A stretch of 64,000 nt of DNA from Aurantimonas sp. 22II-16-19i (lineage in GTDB: Bacteria > Pseudomonadota > Alphaproteobacteria > Rhizobiales > Rhizobiaceae). The notes below the pieces were generated by a model. It worked only from the letters and a program-made list of their open reading frames with translations. It did no database searches and had not been told where the DNA came from. The DNA is taken from contig NZ_AQQS01000011.1 in NCBI RefSeq assembly GCF_002088275.1, forward strand, positions 86,128-150,127, written 5' to 3'. How positions within the stretch are numbered: position 1 is the first letter of the stretch; each line of letters starts with the position of its first letter. Shown in pieces: positions 54,696 to 63,924 of the stretch. Both the position numbers and the translations under genes were made by a program.

Positions 54696-55082
54696 TCAGG
54701 TCTTGGGAGGTCGCGGAGGCGGTTCGTGCCCGAGCGAGGCGAGGAGGTCGTCGAGGTCCGGCATTCCCTCATCCTGGCGGATGAGGTCCGAGATGACGCG
54801 GAGTTCAGCCGCTGCCGATGCGGGAACGCACTGCTGCATGCAGGTAGCCATCGTCGGGCACGCCGACTTGTCGCACGTGCTGGACAGGTCCGGCTTTTCC
54901 GGTGGACAACAGTCCATGTCGCCGCTGGAGGAGTCCGTGGACGTTCCGGTCATGGACATGCCGGCCATCTGCCCGGCATCCGGAACGCTGCCGCCCATGG
55001 CCATCGTCCCGCCGAACGGCACGGCGAGCAGTGCCAGCAGGATCATGGCGACGAGGCATCGCAGGACGGGCGGACGGTTCAT
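54696..55082 (-). CDS. Met/Cys-rich exported protein
   Basis: 128 residues from ATG 55082 (55100 also possible). Signal region LRCLVAMILLALLAVPFGG; Met-rich MAMGGSVPDAGQMAGMSM; then Cys-rich DMDCCPPEKPD, STCDKSACPTMATCMQQC. This composition suits Cu(I) binding in the periplasm. It is first of the leftward cus cluster, 126 bp upstream of the FixH-like gene. No named family recognised. Confidence 0.65.
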   Translation of the reverse strand: MNRPPVLRCLVAMILLALLAVPFGGTMAMGGSVPDAGQMAGMSMTGTSTDSSSGDMDCCPPEKPDLSSTCDKSACPTMATCMQQCVPASAAAELRVISDLIRQDEGMPDLDDLLASLGHEPPPRPPKT

Positions 55083-55180
55083 CTCTCCAGACTGCCACAT
55101 GACGCGGCGCGGGAACAGTGCGCACGAGCGGCAACTCGCCCGTTGGCGTCCTGCCGGGTTCATGTGCCGCAGGCTCCGGC

Positions 55181-56494
55181 TCACGGCGTGAGCGCTCCCG
55201 CCGGCGGCGGGACGTTCCTCGGCACCTGCGTCGACTTGAGGGAAACGGCCTTGTCCATCTCTTCGTGCTCGAACGCCGCCCGATACGTTCGGATGTCCTC
55301 GCGGTCCATGCCGAACTCGCGGGCCAGGCCTTCCCAACTTTGGGATACGGTCTCCGCCATCGACCCGAGGACCGCCGCCGCATCGTCTTCGGAAAGGTCG
55401 AAGAACGCGGCATGCCAGACAAGCGCCTCGATGCTGGCGTCGGGACCGGAGATCTCCGAGATGGCGGTCTTCAGCTCGCGATGGCGCTCGGGAGCGGGAT
55501 TGACGTCGAACATGTGGGACAGGCGCCAGCGGCCCCTGCCGTCGTACAGGAAGCCGTGGTTCTTCAGGTGGTCGTCGACGTTCGAGACGAGGATCGTGAA
55601 CCCGATCCGGCCGAAGAGTTCGGCGAGGTCCCGCGCGGGATCGTCGGAATGCTGGCGGATCGCCTCCGCGAGCTGCGTGTAGGTGCCGGATGTGGCGTCA
55701 GGCGCGTCCAGCATCGTCTGCGCCGAGATGTACGGAACGCGGCCCGCTCCCTGTCGATCGAACCGCCGGATGAGCGCGACGGGGAGGTCGCCGCTCGTGT
55801 CGAGGCGCGCGGGCGGCGCGTTCAGCCCGGTCAGTCGCGCGAGGTTGAGCGTCAGGACCTCGGCCTTCTCGACCGGATACGTGTCGTGGACCGACGTGAA
55901 CTTGGCGATCAGCAGAGACCCGTCCGCGTCTATGACGGAGCATTTGGGTCGCGCACCGCCGAGGGCGCTGCCGATCTGGCGAAGGCGTTTCAATCCCGCG
56001 GCGGTCTGGGGATCCTGCTTCTCGAGGCTCTCGATGGACTGGCCGAGCTGGCCGAGTTCGAGGAGCGGCGGGATTTCGTGCCGCCCCGACGGGTGGGACG
56101 CCAAAAAATTTGACCCGTCCGCTTCCTCGCGGAACCGCAGGGCTCCCATCCGGCTGAAGTCGTCGACCGCAAGGAGGTAGTCGAACTCGTGGAGGGGACG
56201 CGTGTCCTCACGGTTCTCCCGGGCGTCGCGCCGGATGATGTTGCGTCCCCAGGAGTCGGGCGTCGTGTCCACCAGGGCGAGCGGAAGCGGGGAAACGTGG
56301 TTTCCCTCCTTTCGGAAGAAGCGCCTGTTGCGGTCGAGCGGCATCGACGGGACGATGGCGAACCCGCGCGGGCTCTCGATCCATTCGTCGTCGTACTGGA
56401 AGCTGCTGAACTCCCGGTTTCCCTGCGCGTCGAAGCTCAGGGTGCCGACCGTCAGCCCGCGGTCTCCGATGCAGACCTTGAGTGTCCTCGCCAT
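55181..56494 (-). CDS. hipA: HipA-family kinase toxin, second copy
   Basis: 437 residues. Kinase motifs: GRIGFTILVSNVDDHLKNHG with the catalytic Asp, and LSHMFDVNPAPE with the Mg-binding Asp. N-terminal TPDSWGRNIIRR. It is divergent in sequence from the hipA at 33212, so not a duplicate. Start overlaps the antitoxin stop. Confidence 0.88.
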   Translation of the reverse strand: MARTLKVCIGDRGLTVGTLSFDAQGNREFSSFQYDDEWIESPRGFAIVPSMPLDRNRRFFRKEGNHVSPLPLALVDTTPDSWGRNIIRRDARENREDTRPLHEFDYLLAVDDFSRMGALRFREEADGSNFLASHPSGRHEIPPLLELGQLGQSIESLEKQDPQTAAGLKRLRQIGSALGGARPKCSVIDADGSLLIAKFTSVHDTYPVEKAEVLTLNLARLTGLNAPPARLDTSGDLPVALIRRFDRQGAGRVPYISAQTMLDAPDATSGTYTQLAEAIRQHSDDPARDLAELFGRIGFTILVSNVDDHLKNHGFLYDGRGRWRLSHMFDVNPAPERHRELKTAISEISGPDASIEALVWHAAFFDLSEDDAAAVLGSMAETVSQSWEGLAREFGMDREDIRTYRAAFEHEEMDKAVSLKSTQVPRNVPPPAGALTP

Positions 56495-56880
56495 CAGAAT
56501 GCCTCGCCGATGGCATCGTCGTCCGACGGAGACACGGATCCGCTCGAAGACCCGCTGGACGCGACCTTCTTGCGCGGGGACCTCACACGCTTCGGCAAGC
56601 CCTGCTGCTCGAGCATCAGCCCCACGTCGTCAGCGCTCGCGTCGAGGAGCTGCGCCAGGCGCCGTCCCTCGCCGAGGACCACGAGGACCATTGCCAAGGT
56701 CGCAAGGGAAACGCCGGGATCGCCACTCTCGAGGCGCCTGATCGTCGGAAGCGACACCCCGGCACCCTCGGCGAGACGCCTCTGCGTGAACTGCCGACGT
56801 TTCCGGGCGGCGCTCACGTCCTCGCCGAGCTTCTTCAAGCCGTTCGCAGCCAACAGCGATGGGAGAGTAGGCTTGTTCAT
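56494..56880 (-). CDS. hipB: HipB-like XRE antitoxin
   Basis: 128 residues from MNKPTLPSLL (56880). Helix-turn-helix RRQFTQRRLAEGAGVSLPTIRRLESG at about 30-55, and a Ser/Asp-rich tail. Regulates and neutralises the adjacent HipA. Confidence 0.85.
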   Translation of the reverse strand: MNKPTLPSLLAANGLKKLGEDVSAARKRRQFTQRRLAEGAGVSLPTIRRLESGDPGVSLATLAMVLVVLGEGRRLAQLLDASADDVGLMLEQQGLPKRVRSPRKKVASSGSSSGSVSPSDDDAIGEAF

Positions 56881-56929
56881 AACGCAACGCATCTATCACC
56901 CATGCGCTCCTTAAGCAATATCAACGTTT

Positions 56930-57360
56930 CTTTAGGAAGCCTCTAACCTTTGACCGGACGCCCGGTAAAGCTGCCCGGTGCCCGGTTCCGCGATCGATCA
57001 GGCCGCGATCTTCGCAGATGACCACGGATCTCGTTCTCGATTTTGACCCGAATGCGAACCCGGCTACCCGGTTGTAGGAATCGGTGAATCCGAGAGTGAC
57101 GAGATCGGCATGTAAGTGCGTCAAAGGCCGGCGCTGCTTACGTGACTTTGACACCTCGGCCTTCAGCCAGCCCGCAAGCTTGTCGGCGAACCGGGTCGAG
57201 CTTACTGGCACGCATTGGCACCGAGAACTTTGGCTCGATCGTGCCAGCCTTTAGATACTTCTTGATGGTGTTCCGAGAGAGCCCGGTCAGCATGGCGATC
57301 TCATTCTCACGCGCTCGGGTAGCGCATTGCGTCAGACCCCTTATTCCACGCCGATTCACA
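56930..57360 (-). pseudogene. istA: IS21-family IstA remnant
   Basis: Two frames give one IstA N-terminal region: ENEIAMLTGLSRNTIKKYLK and AGTIEPKFSVPMRASKLDP, then after a shift near 57200 RFADKLAGWLKAEVSKSRKQ with HADLVTLGFTDSYNRVAGFA. The catalytic domain and istB are absent. Confidence 0.75.
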
Positions 57361-57613
57361 ATGGGCGACAGGAATCACCGACTTGCAATGGCAGGTGATC
57401 GGCTTCCGCTTGGCAGAACCTGGATCTCCTTCTCGGTGGCAACTGCCTGCGTTAGCCTCTAGTCGCTTGTGTTGATGCGTCTTGGACTTCCGCTTCGACG
57501 ATGCCGACGAGATGACGCCGTAGCGCAAGAGCTTGGCCTTGCAATCTTGAACGCAGTCAACGATGAGGAACAATCGTTCAGGCGTTTGTCTGGACTTGGT
57601 CGCCGGAGGTAGA
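57361..57613. other. region upstream of kaiC operon
   Basis: About 250 bp. Contains loosely repeated CAATGG/GACAGG-type sequence (57358-57400), possibly the old IS21 end, and GGAGGTAGA before the kaiC start. No gene supported. Confidence 0.4.
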
Positions 57614-59050
57614 ATGACCAAGAGTTCGATCCAGCCGCCGATCTCCTCCGGTATCTCAGGCCTCGACGAAATCCTGCGCGGGGGGTTGCCGCCGTCCAAC
57701 CTCTATATGCTCCAGGGCGCTCCTGGTGCCGGTAAGACGACCGCCGCCCTGCAGTTTTTGCGGGCCGGCGTCGCGGCAGGTGAGAAATGCATCTATGTCA
57801 GTCTGTCGCAGACGAAGACGGAACTGGAATCCATCGCCTTCTCGCACGGGTGGACGATGGACGGTATCAGGGTTGAGGAGCTATCGGCCTCCGACAGTGT
57901 CAACGGCACCTCGGACCAGACGATTTTTCAGACCGCTGAACTGCGGCTCGACGAAACGCGCCAGGCGATCGAGCGTGCCATTGATGAGCACAAACCGAGC
58001 CGCCTCGTTTATGATTCGCTTCTTGAGATCCGCCTCATCACCGGCGATACGCCACGCTTTCGACGCGAATTGATTGGCTTCAAAGCCTTTCTGGCGAAGC
58101 GCAACGTCGTGGCCATTTTGCTCGACACGCAGAATGGCGAGACGATGAACGGCGAGGAGGTGGAGGGCATCGCCCATGGCGTCATCCGCTTCCACAAGTC
58201 GCTAGAGGACTACGGCGGGGTGCGCCGGCGGATCGAAGTCAGCAAAATGCGAGGCGTGCCGATCGCCGACGGATTCCATGACATGGCGATCCGAGAAGGC
58301 CAGGGCGTCGTGGTCTTTCCGCGCATTATTCCCGGCGCGGTCGCCGAGCAGACCAAGCCCGAGCTCATAAAATCCGGCGTTGCGATGCTGGACAATATGT
58401 TTGGGGGCGGCCAGGAGGCCGGCACCATCACGCTCGTCATTGGACAGGCCGGAACGGGCAAATCAACGATGGCGTCGCTTTACGCCACTGCCGCGCTCGA
58501 CCGGGGAGAAAGCGTGGCTCTGTTCCTCTTCGAGGAGCGGCTCGAGACGTTTTTTCGCAGGTCAGAGGGACTTGGGATGAACCTGCGCCCTTTCTACGAA
58601 AGCGGCAAGCTGATCATCCGTGATTTCAATCCGAACGACATCTCTCCTGGAGAGTTTGCCCAGGTAGTGCAGGGTATTGTGTCGTCAGAGAAGTCGCGTG
58701 TTGTCGTCATCGATAGCTTTACGGGATACCTCAACTCCTTGCCGAATCGCGACAAGGCGGTGCGGGACATCCAATCGCTGCTGAAGTACCTGGCCCGGGC
58801 CGGGGTGCTGACAATGCTAATTGTCGCCCAGCACGGCCTGCTCGGGCAGAACGTTGCGATCGACGTCGATGTCAGCTTCCTTGGCGATACCGTTCTGCTC
58901 CTGCGCATTTCGGAGCACGATGGGCGGCTGCGGCGCAATATTACCGTCGTCAAGAAGCGGCATGGCCCGCACGACCTGGACGTCCATGAACTTTTTATCC
59001 AGAGTTCGGGCATCACTGTCGTGCCCTATAATCCGCTTCCGGAAGCGTGA
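57614..59050 (+). CDS. kaiC: KaiC-like RecA-superfamily ATPase
   Basis: 478 residues from the ATG at 57614, with GGAGGT upstream. Two tandem RecA domains: P-loops GAPGAGKT (36-43) and GQAGTGKS (277-284), each preceded by a GLDEILRGG-type or MLDNMFGGG motif. It is shorter than cyanobacterial KaiC (about 520). No kaiA or kaiB is seen in the window. Non-cyanobacterial KaiC proteins are stress or timing regulators, often with histidine kinases. GTGA overlap with the kinase gene. Confidence 0.9.
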   Translation: MTKSSIQPPISSGISGLDEILRGGLPPSNLYMLQGAPGAGKTTAALQFLRAGVAAGEKCIYVSLSQTKTELESIAFSHGWTMDGIRVEELSASDSVNGTSDQTIFQTAELRLDETRQAIERAIDEHKPSRLVYDSLLEIRLITGDTPRFRRELIGFKAFLAKRNVVAILLDTQNGETMNGEEVEGIAHGVIRFHKSLEDYGGVRRRIEVSKMRGVPIADGFHDMAIREGQGVVVFPRIIPGAVAEQTKPELIKSGVAMLDNMFGGGQEAGTITLVIGQAGTGKSTMASLYATAALDRGESVALFLFEERLETFFRRSEGLGMNLRPFYESGKLIIRDFNPNDISPGEFAQVVQGIVSSEKSRVVVIDSFTGYLNSLPNRDKAVRDIQSLLKYLARAGVLTMLIVAQHGLLGQNVAIDVDVSFLGDTVLLLRISEHDGRLRRNITVVKKRHGPHDLDVHELFIQSSGITVVPYNPLPEA

Positions 59051-60096
59051 GCGATCCAGAATTAGACGACGTTTCGGCGCTGGACCATGTGCTGGTCCTA
59101 GCGCCCTATCGCAGCGACGCGATGTTTTTGAGCAAAATGCTCCGTGAGTATGACCTTCGGGTCGTCGTTACATCCGGAATTAACGACTTAGTCGCCTGCC
59201 TTTCCGAAGCACCAGGTGTCCTTCTCCTGACGCACGAAGCGCTGACGCCGGCGGTACTGGACGCCATCGCAGCCCACCTTGCCGACCAGCAGGCTTGGTC
59301 CGAGATGCCGATCGTCGTCCTGCTTGATCGCGGCTCGCCCGACGGCCGGATCAAGGCCGCGCTCAGCCATGCACGGCCGCGGTCGCGCCAGTTGTTCTAC
59401 AAGCGACCAATCACGGCCGTCGAATTGGTCAGCGTTGTCCAATCGGCGCTCCTGGCCCGACTAAGGCAGCGCGCCGTTCGTGATCACATCTTCCGCGAGA
59501 TCGAATTGAGGCGCGAACTGAATCACCGCGTAAAGAACATACTTGCCAGCGTGACATCGATCTTTGAAATGACCCGGCGCGGCGCCACGTCGATGGACGG
59601 GCTTGCTGAGGATTTTCGTGGTCGGCTGGGTGCGCTGGACAAGGTGCACTCAGCTGTTTTTCGCGCCGACGGCGAGGTCGTGTCGATTGGGGAGATCGTC
59701 AGCCTCACCTTCGATCCCTATCGTCAAGTCGGTTTTGAGCGCATCGCAGCGGGCGGGCCTACGGTCATATTAAGCCGCGAGGCTGGAACGACTCTCGCCT
59801 TGTGCCTGCATGAGCTGTCGACGAATGCGATCAAGTACGGGGCTTTATCGCGACCCGAGGGGCAAGTGGCGTTTGAATGGTCAGTATCGGAAAACGAGCC
59901 CAGGGAGTTGTCTATGACGTGGCTCGAGAGTGGGGGGCCGCCTGTGGAGGAGCCCTCGCGCGCCGGTTACGGGACCCGGTACCTGCGATCGGCGCTGAAG
60001 GGAATGCTGGGACGGGCCCCGAATATTACGTTCGACCGTGGCGGATTGCGGTGTGAGGCAGGGGGGCTCCTTTCACGAGTGGTCGGCAACCCGTGA
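59047..60096 (+). CDS. HWE-family histidine kinase with receiver-like N-terminus
   Basis: 349 residues from a GTG overlapping the kaiC stop. Residues 1-135 resemble a receiver fold (VLVLAPYRSDAMFLSKMLRE, then MPIVVLLDRGSPDGR) without a clear phosphoacceptor. Then phosphoacceptor H160 in RRELNHRVKNILASV, an N-box CLHELSTNAIKYGAL, WLE in MTWLESGGPPV and GYGTRYLRSALKG. These are HWE-kinase hallmarks. It probably phosphorylates the response regulator downstream under KaiC input. Confidence 0.85.
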   Translation: MSDPELDDVSALDHVLVLAPYRSDAMFLSKMLREYDLRVVVTSGINDLVACLSEAPGVLLLTHEALTPAVLDAIAAHLADQQAWSEMPIVVLLDRGSPDGRIKAALSHARPRSRQLFYKRPITAVELVSVVQSALLARLRQRAVRDHIFREIELRRELNHRVKNILASVTSIFEMTRRGATSMDGLAEDFRGRLGALDKVHSAVFRADGEVVSIGEIVSLTFDPYRQVGFERIAAGGPTVILSREAGTTLALCLHELSTNAIKYGALSRPEGQVAFEWSVSENEPRELSMTWLESGGPPVEEPSRAGYGTRYLRSALKGMLGRAPNITFDRGGLRCEAGGLLSRVVGNP

Positions 60097-60118
60097 AAGC
60101 GCAGTGCGTTGCCGTCAT

Positions 60119-60520
60119 ATGAAACACGCCGTATCTGCAAGCTCTGGGCCTCTGCACATCCTCTACATCGAGGACAACCCATTGATCGTGTTCCATGTTG
60201 AGCAAATGATCGAGGATTTGGGGCATGTGTTCGCGGGTTCGTTTGAGAGCTTCGAAGCTCTTAAGGCTGAGTGTGAGGGCATGACATTCGACGGCGCCCT
60301 GATAGACATCGATCTGACGGACGGGCGAACCGGCCCCTTGGCAGCGGAATGGTTGCACCGGCGCGGCATCCCGTCGATGTTTCTAACAGGTCAGGCAGAC
60401 GTCGCGTCTGGATATGGGCATGTTTCGCTCGGGACCCTAAGCAAACCTGTCGGCATGGACAAACTTGCAGAGGCGCTGGAGCTGTTTCGCCGGAAGCCGG
60501 GCCCGGATCCCCATGACTAG
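60119..60520 (+). CDS. single-domain response regulator
   Basis: 133 residues from the ATG at 60119. Receiver motifs: acidic pair E18-D19 (YIEDN), phospho-Asp D63 (GALIDIDLTDG), Thr in SMFLTGQAD and Lys in LSKPVG. No output domain, so it signals by protein contact or phosphotransfer. It is 22 bp after the kinase. Confidence 0.9.
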   Translation: MKHAVSASSGPLHILYIEDNPLIVFHVEQMIEDLGHVFAGSFESFEALKAECEGMTFDGALIDIDLTDGRTGPLAAEWLHRRGIPSMFLTGQADVASGYGHVSLGTLSKPVGMDKLAEALELFRRKPGPDPHD

Positions 60521-60708
60521 TCTAGGCGAAGTGTGCTCCGAATTCTGAAGCTCGTACCACCGGTTCGTATTGTCAGACGTAGCTGCGGCAGGCCCCACCC
60601 GCTGCAGGTGACAGTAGTCTCATGAGAGTTATTCATTGGCCGTTGCGATGTATTGCCGCATGATCCGGACGGAATCGAGCTATGGCCGGACTTGGGTGAT
60701 TGGGCCGG
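60521..60708. other. intergenic region, nothing recognised
   Basis: About 190 bp between the response regulator and insertion-sequence remnants. No gene or clear terminator. Confidence 0.4.
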
Positions 60709-60849
60709 TCAGGCGGCGCGTTGATCGGCGGCCGCGGTGACCGCGACGCCGTCGGTAAACTTGACGCCTGCGATGATCATCGGCAAGCGATTTTCGCCCT
60801 TCAGCCTTCGCCAGGACTTGGCGGCGGCGATGATGAGCTTGAAGACCAT
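60709..60849 (-). pseudogene. IS256-family transposase C-terminal fragment
   Basis: 47 codons: MVFKLIIAAAKSWRRLKGEN, RLPMIIAGVKFTDGV, ending ADQRAA. This is the conserved C-terminal end of IS256 transposases; the rest is missing. Confidence 0.75.
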
Positions 60850-61152
60850 CAGCTGTGATCCGGCGTGCAAATTTGGATCTTCTCTATTCGGCGTGTTGAG
60901 GTCAAGCGCTTTCGAGCATTCCACTTCGCCGGCATTTGAGGTCTTCCGCGGGCTCCCGCTTCTCTTCGGGATCGGCTCGTCGGCCCTCCCAGCATGGGAT
61001 CAGTAGAATGAGGCGGTCCAATCTGACTCGCGTCCTGATCGCTATGGTGCGATCGGCACAAGACCCAAAGCGAGCTCGTCCCATCCGTCGTCCCGCGAAG
61101 GACGTCCTTCCACCAGCAGGCGGAACTTTAGTAGTCTCCTTCCCCGTAACCG
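60850..61152. other. noncoding flank of IS110 transposase
   Basis: About 300 bp with no supported gene. Includes the 3' flank and right end of the IS110-family element; boundaries cannot be set without a reference copy. Confidence 0.4.
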
Positions 61153-62190
61153 TCAGGCAGCCTTGACCAATTCTTCCCTTGTCCAGCGGAATTCGGTGCC
61201 GTCGCTCCACATCCGATGCATGATCACCGCCAGCCGGCGTGCCAGCGCCACAATGGCCTTTCGCCGCCCGCGCCGCTTGGCGACATTCATCGCCCAGGCT
61301 TTCAGCCAGGACCATTTCTTCACTCGGCTCAACATGACCTGCGCCGCCTCGTAAAGCAGGGAGCGCATCATGCCGTCGCCACAGAGTGAGACACGGCCGA
61401 CCTGATGGTTTTCGCCAGATTGGTGAAGGATCGGCGTCAGGCCCAACGCCGGACCGACGGAGCGAGCGTGGGCAAAGCGCGCCGGGACGTCGATGGTGCT
61501 GTTGAACGCGAGCGAGGTGACGGGCCCGACCCCGGGGATCGTCATCAATCGACGACAAACTTCGTCGTCCCGGACAATCGCCAGCAGCTTGCGATGGAGT
61601 TCCATGAAGGCCTCCCGCAGCTTCTGTCGTGCTGCCAGCAAAGGCCTCATGATCTCGCCCAGTTCAGGCATTCCGGCGACAAGCTCCCGGACGCGCGCAT
61701 CGAAGCCGACCGTCCCGACGACGCCGACTTTGAGCCCGAAGTTGCGCAGGAGACCGCGGACGTCGTTCTCGATGGCAATGGCCTTCTCCTGCAAGAGCCT
61801 GCGAGCGTTCAGGAGAGCCCGGCGCCGTTGGTTCGCCAGTGTCTTGACGTGTACCGGCCGGAATAAATTCACCCGCATCATCTGTGCAATGCCACGAGCG
61901 TCATTGCGGTCGGTCTTGTTCACCTGCGCTTTCAAGAACGCTTTCGCATGACGGGTTTCTATGCAGATCGCCGGTAGGCCCACCTCCACCAATCCGCTAA
62001 ACAGCCATTGCGACAACGGCCCGGCTTCAAGCCCGACCCGGACAAATCGCCACTCGGGTGCCTTCAACGCCTTGATAAGGTCTTCCGGGTGGCTTGAAGC
62101 CTTCATCTCCCGGCAAATCCTGCCGGTTTCGTCGATGATGCATATCGACGTCTCTTTCACCGAAACGTCCAATCCCGCATAGTGTTTCAT
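61153..62190 (-). CDS. IS110-family transposase
   Basis: 345 residues, apparently intact. DEDD RuvC-like domain: Asp in YAGLDVSVKE, Glu in RVGLEAGPL, Asp pair in VNKTDRNDARGIAQ. C-terminal Transposase_20 domain IPGVGPVTSLAFNSTIDVPA, with the family's recombination Ser. IS110 elements lack inverted repeats and are guided by a bridge RNA from the noncoding end. Confidence 0.93.
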   Translation of the reverse strand: MKHYAGLDVSVKETSICIIDETGRICREMKASSHPEDLIKALKAPEWRFVRVGLEAGPLSQWLFSGLVEVGLPAICIETRHAKAFLKAQVNKTDRNDARGIAQMMRVNLFRPVHVKTLANQRRRALLNARRLLQEKAIAIENDVRGLLRNFGLKVGVVGTVGFDARVRELVAGMPELGEIMRPLLAARQKLREAFMELHRKLLAIVRDDEVCRRLMTIPGVGPVTSLAFNSTIDVPARFAHARSVGPALGLTPILHQSGENHQVGRVSLCGDGMMRSLLYEAAQVMLSRVKKWSWLKAWAMNVAKRRGRRKAIVALARRLAVIMHRMWSDGTEFRWTREELVKAA

Positions 62191-62364
62191 GCTGCGCTTC
62201 CTTTCCTGATGCTTGTGGCCGTTCCAAACAGACCACGTTTTATCATCAGCTCGAAGCGCAGCACCTTACTCCCACCTCGGAGGATGGGCTCGAGCCGAAT
62301 ACCCCATCTGACTCATATTCGGTGCAGTTGAGGAGCGAACTGGCGATTTCTAAAGGAGGTCGCC
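62191..62364 (-). other. IS110 5' noncoding end / junction with ISL3 element
   Basis: About 170 bp upstream of the IS110 gene, also the leader of the rightward ISL3 gene (AAGGAGG at 62352-62358). In IS110-group elements the upstream noncoding end encodes the bridge RNA; the exact part is unknown here. Confidence 0.4.
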
Positions 62365-63924
62365 GTGCCCCACGTCATTTCGCTGTCGTCGCTCATTCCC
62401 GCCGGGCTTACGGTCGAGCAGTTCGAAGCCGTTGACGACGTCCTCATCGTCACGGCATCCGGCCGGAACAGGCAGGCGGCGTGTCCCTCCTGCTCATCGC
62501 CTGCACGCCGCGTGCACAGCCGATACATTCGAGGCGTGACGGACTTGCCGGCAGCGGGGCGAATGGTCCGGCTGCGGTTGATCACCCGCCGGTTTCGGTG
62601 CGACGTTGGCACCTGCCGGCGCAAGATCTTCGCCGAGCGCTTCGGTGAGGCTGTCCCGGAGCGGGCGCGGCGCACGGGCCGGATGGAGTGCATCGTCCAT
62701 CATCTCGGGCTGGCGCTCGGCGGTCGTCCGGCGGCGAGCTTCGCCGAGCGTTTGATGATGCCGGTCAGCAACGACACGCTGCTCCGGGTCGTCCGGCGCC
62801 GGGCGCGACCGCGCAACGACGTTTTGACGACGATCGGCATCGATGACTTCGCGTTCCGCCGGAACCATCGTTATGGCTCGATTGTCTGCGACCTGCAGCG
62901 GCGTCAGATCGTCAAGCTGCTGCCGGACCGGGAGATCGCCACGGTCGCAGCCTGGCTGGCCGATCACCCTGATATCCGGATCGTCTCTCGCGATCGCGGT
63001 GGTGGCTATGGTGAGGCCGCTGCGCTCGCGTTGCCGGAAGTCGTTCAGGTCGCAGACCGATGGCACCTGATGGAGAATGCAAGCGCAGCCTTTCTCGACG
63101 CGGTGAGGAAGTCGATGAAGCTGATCCGCGTCACTCTCGGAGCGACGGCTATCGACCCAAAGCTCCTGACTTCGGCCGAGCGAATCCAGTATGAAGGCTA
63201 CCTGCGTCGGGAGGAGACCAACGGCGTGGTCGAAGGCCTTGCGGCCGACGGCATCCCGATCAAGGAGATCGTTCGGCGGACGGGCCGTAGCCGGAAGCTG
63301 GTTCGCCAGATCGTCCGCGGCGAGCGCACCGATGTATTCCGGACACGACAGGGATCACTCGACCCGCACCTTCCGTATCTCGACGCCCAGTGGGAAGCAG
63401 GCTGCCGGAACGGCGCCGAACTATGGCGTCGTCTTCGCGGCCAGGGGTTCCTGGGGTCGCTCCGCGTCGTCGGTGAATGGGCCACGCGGCGCAGGCGATC
63501 GGAACATATCTCAGGATCCGAGCTCCGCAGGACCCCGTCCGCGAGAACCATCGCCCGCCTGATGACGCTGAAGCGAGATCATCTGACGAAGTCGGAGACG
63601 GTCGTGGTTGCCGCGATCGAAGCCGGAGTGCCCGCCCTGGCCGAGGCGAGAGAACTGACCGACCGGTTTCATGCCATGATACGCGGCCGTGCGGTCGGCG
63701 ATCTCGTTTCCTGGATGCACGATGCCGAGGAAAGCCTGCTGGCTTCCTTCGCTCGTGGCATCCTAAAGGACGCTTCATTATCAGCAGTTCAGGGCGCAAT
63801 CATTGAGACGTGGTCGAACGGCCAGACGGAAGGCCAAGTGAACAAGCTCAAGCTGGTGAAGCGGCAGATGTACGGGCGGGCCAAGCTCGATCTCCTCGAG
63901 GCCCGCCTGCTCGGCGCCGCCTGA
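62365..63924 (+). CDS. ISL3-family transposase
   Basis: 519 residues from a GTG with AAGGAGG upstream. N-terminal zinc finger (ACPSCSSPARRVHSRY, then CDVGTCRRKIFAERF), DDE residues in TTIGIDDFAFRRNHRYGSIV, VADRWHLMENAS and the final Glu in WSNGQTEGQVNKLKLVKRQM. An extra HTH-like segment (IPIKEIVRRTGRSRKLVRQI) inside is typical of long ISL3 transposases. It appears intact. Confidence 0.93.
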   Translation: MPHVISLSSLIPAGLTVEQFEAVDDVLIVTASGRNRQAACPSCSSPARRVHSRYIRGVTDLPAAGRMVRLRLITRRFRCDVGTCRRKIFAERFGEAVPERARRTGRMECIVHHLGLALGGRPAASFAERLMMPVSNDTLLRVVRRRARPRNDVLTTIGIDDFAFRRNHRYGSIVCDLQRRQIVKLLPDREIATVAAWLADHPDIRIVSRDRGGGYGEAAALALPEVVQVADRWHLMENASAAFLDAVRKSMKLIRVTLGATAIDPKLLTSAERIQYEGYLRREETNGVVEGLAADGIPIKEIVRRTGRSRKLVRQIVRGERTDVFRTRQGSLDPHLPYLDAQWEAGCRNGAELWRRLRGQGFLGSLRVVGEWATRRRRSEHISGSELRRTPSARTIARLMTLKRDHLTKSETVVVAAIEAGVPALAEARELTDRFHAMIRGRAVGDLVSWMHDAEESLLASFARGILKDASLSAVQGAIIETWSNGQTEGQVNKLKLVKRQMYGRAKLDLLEARLLGAA

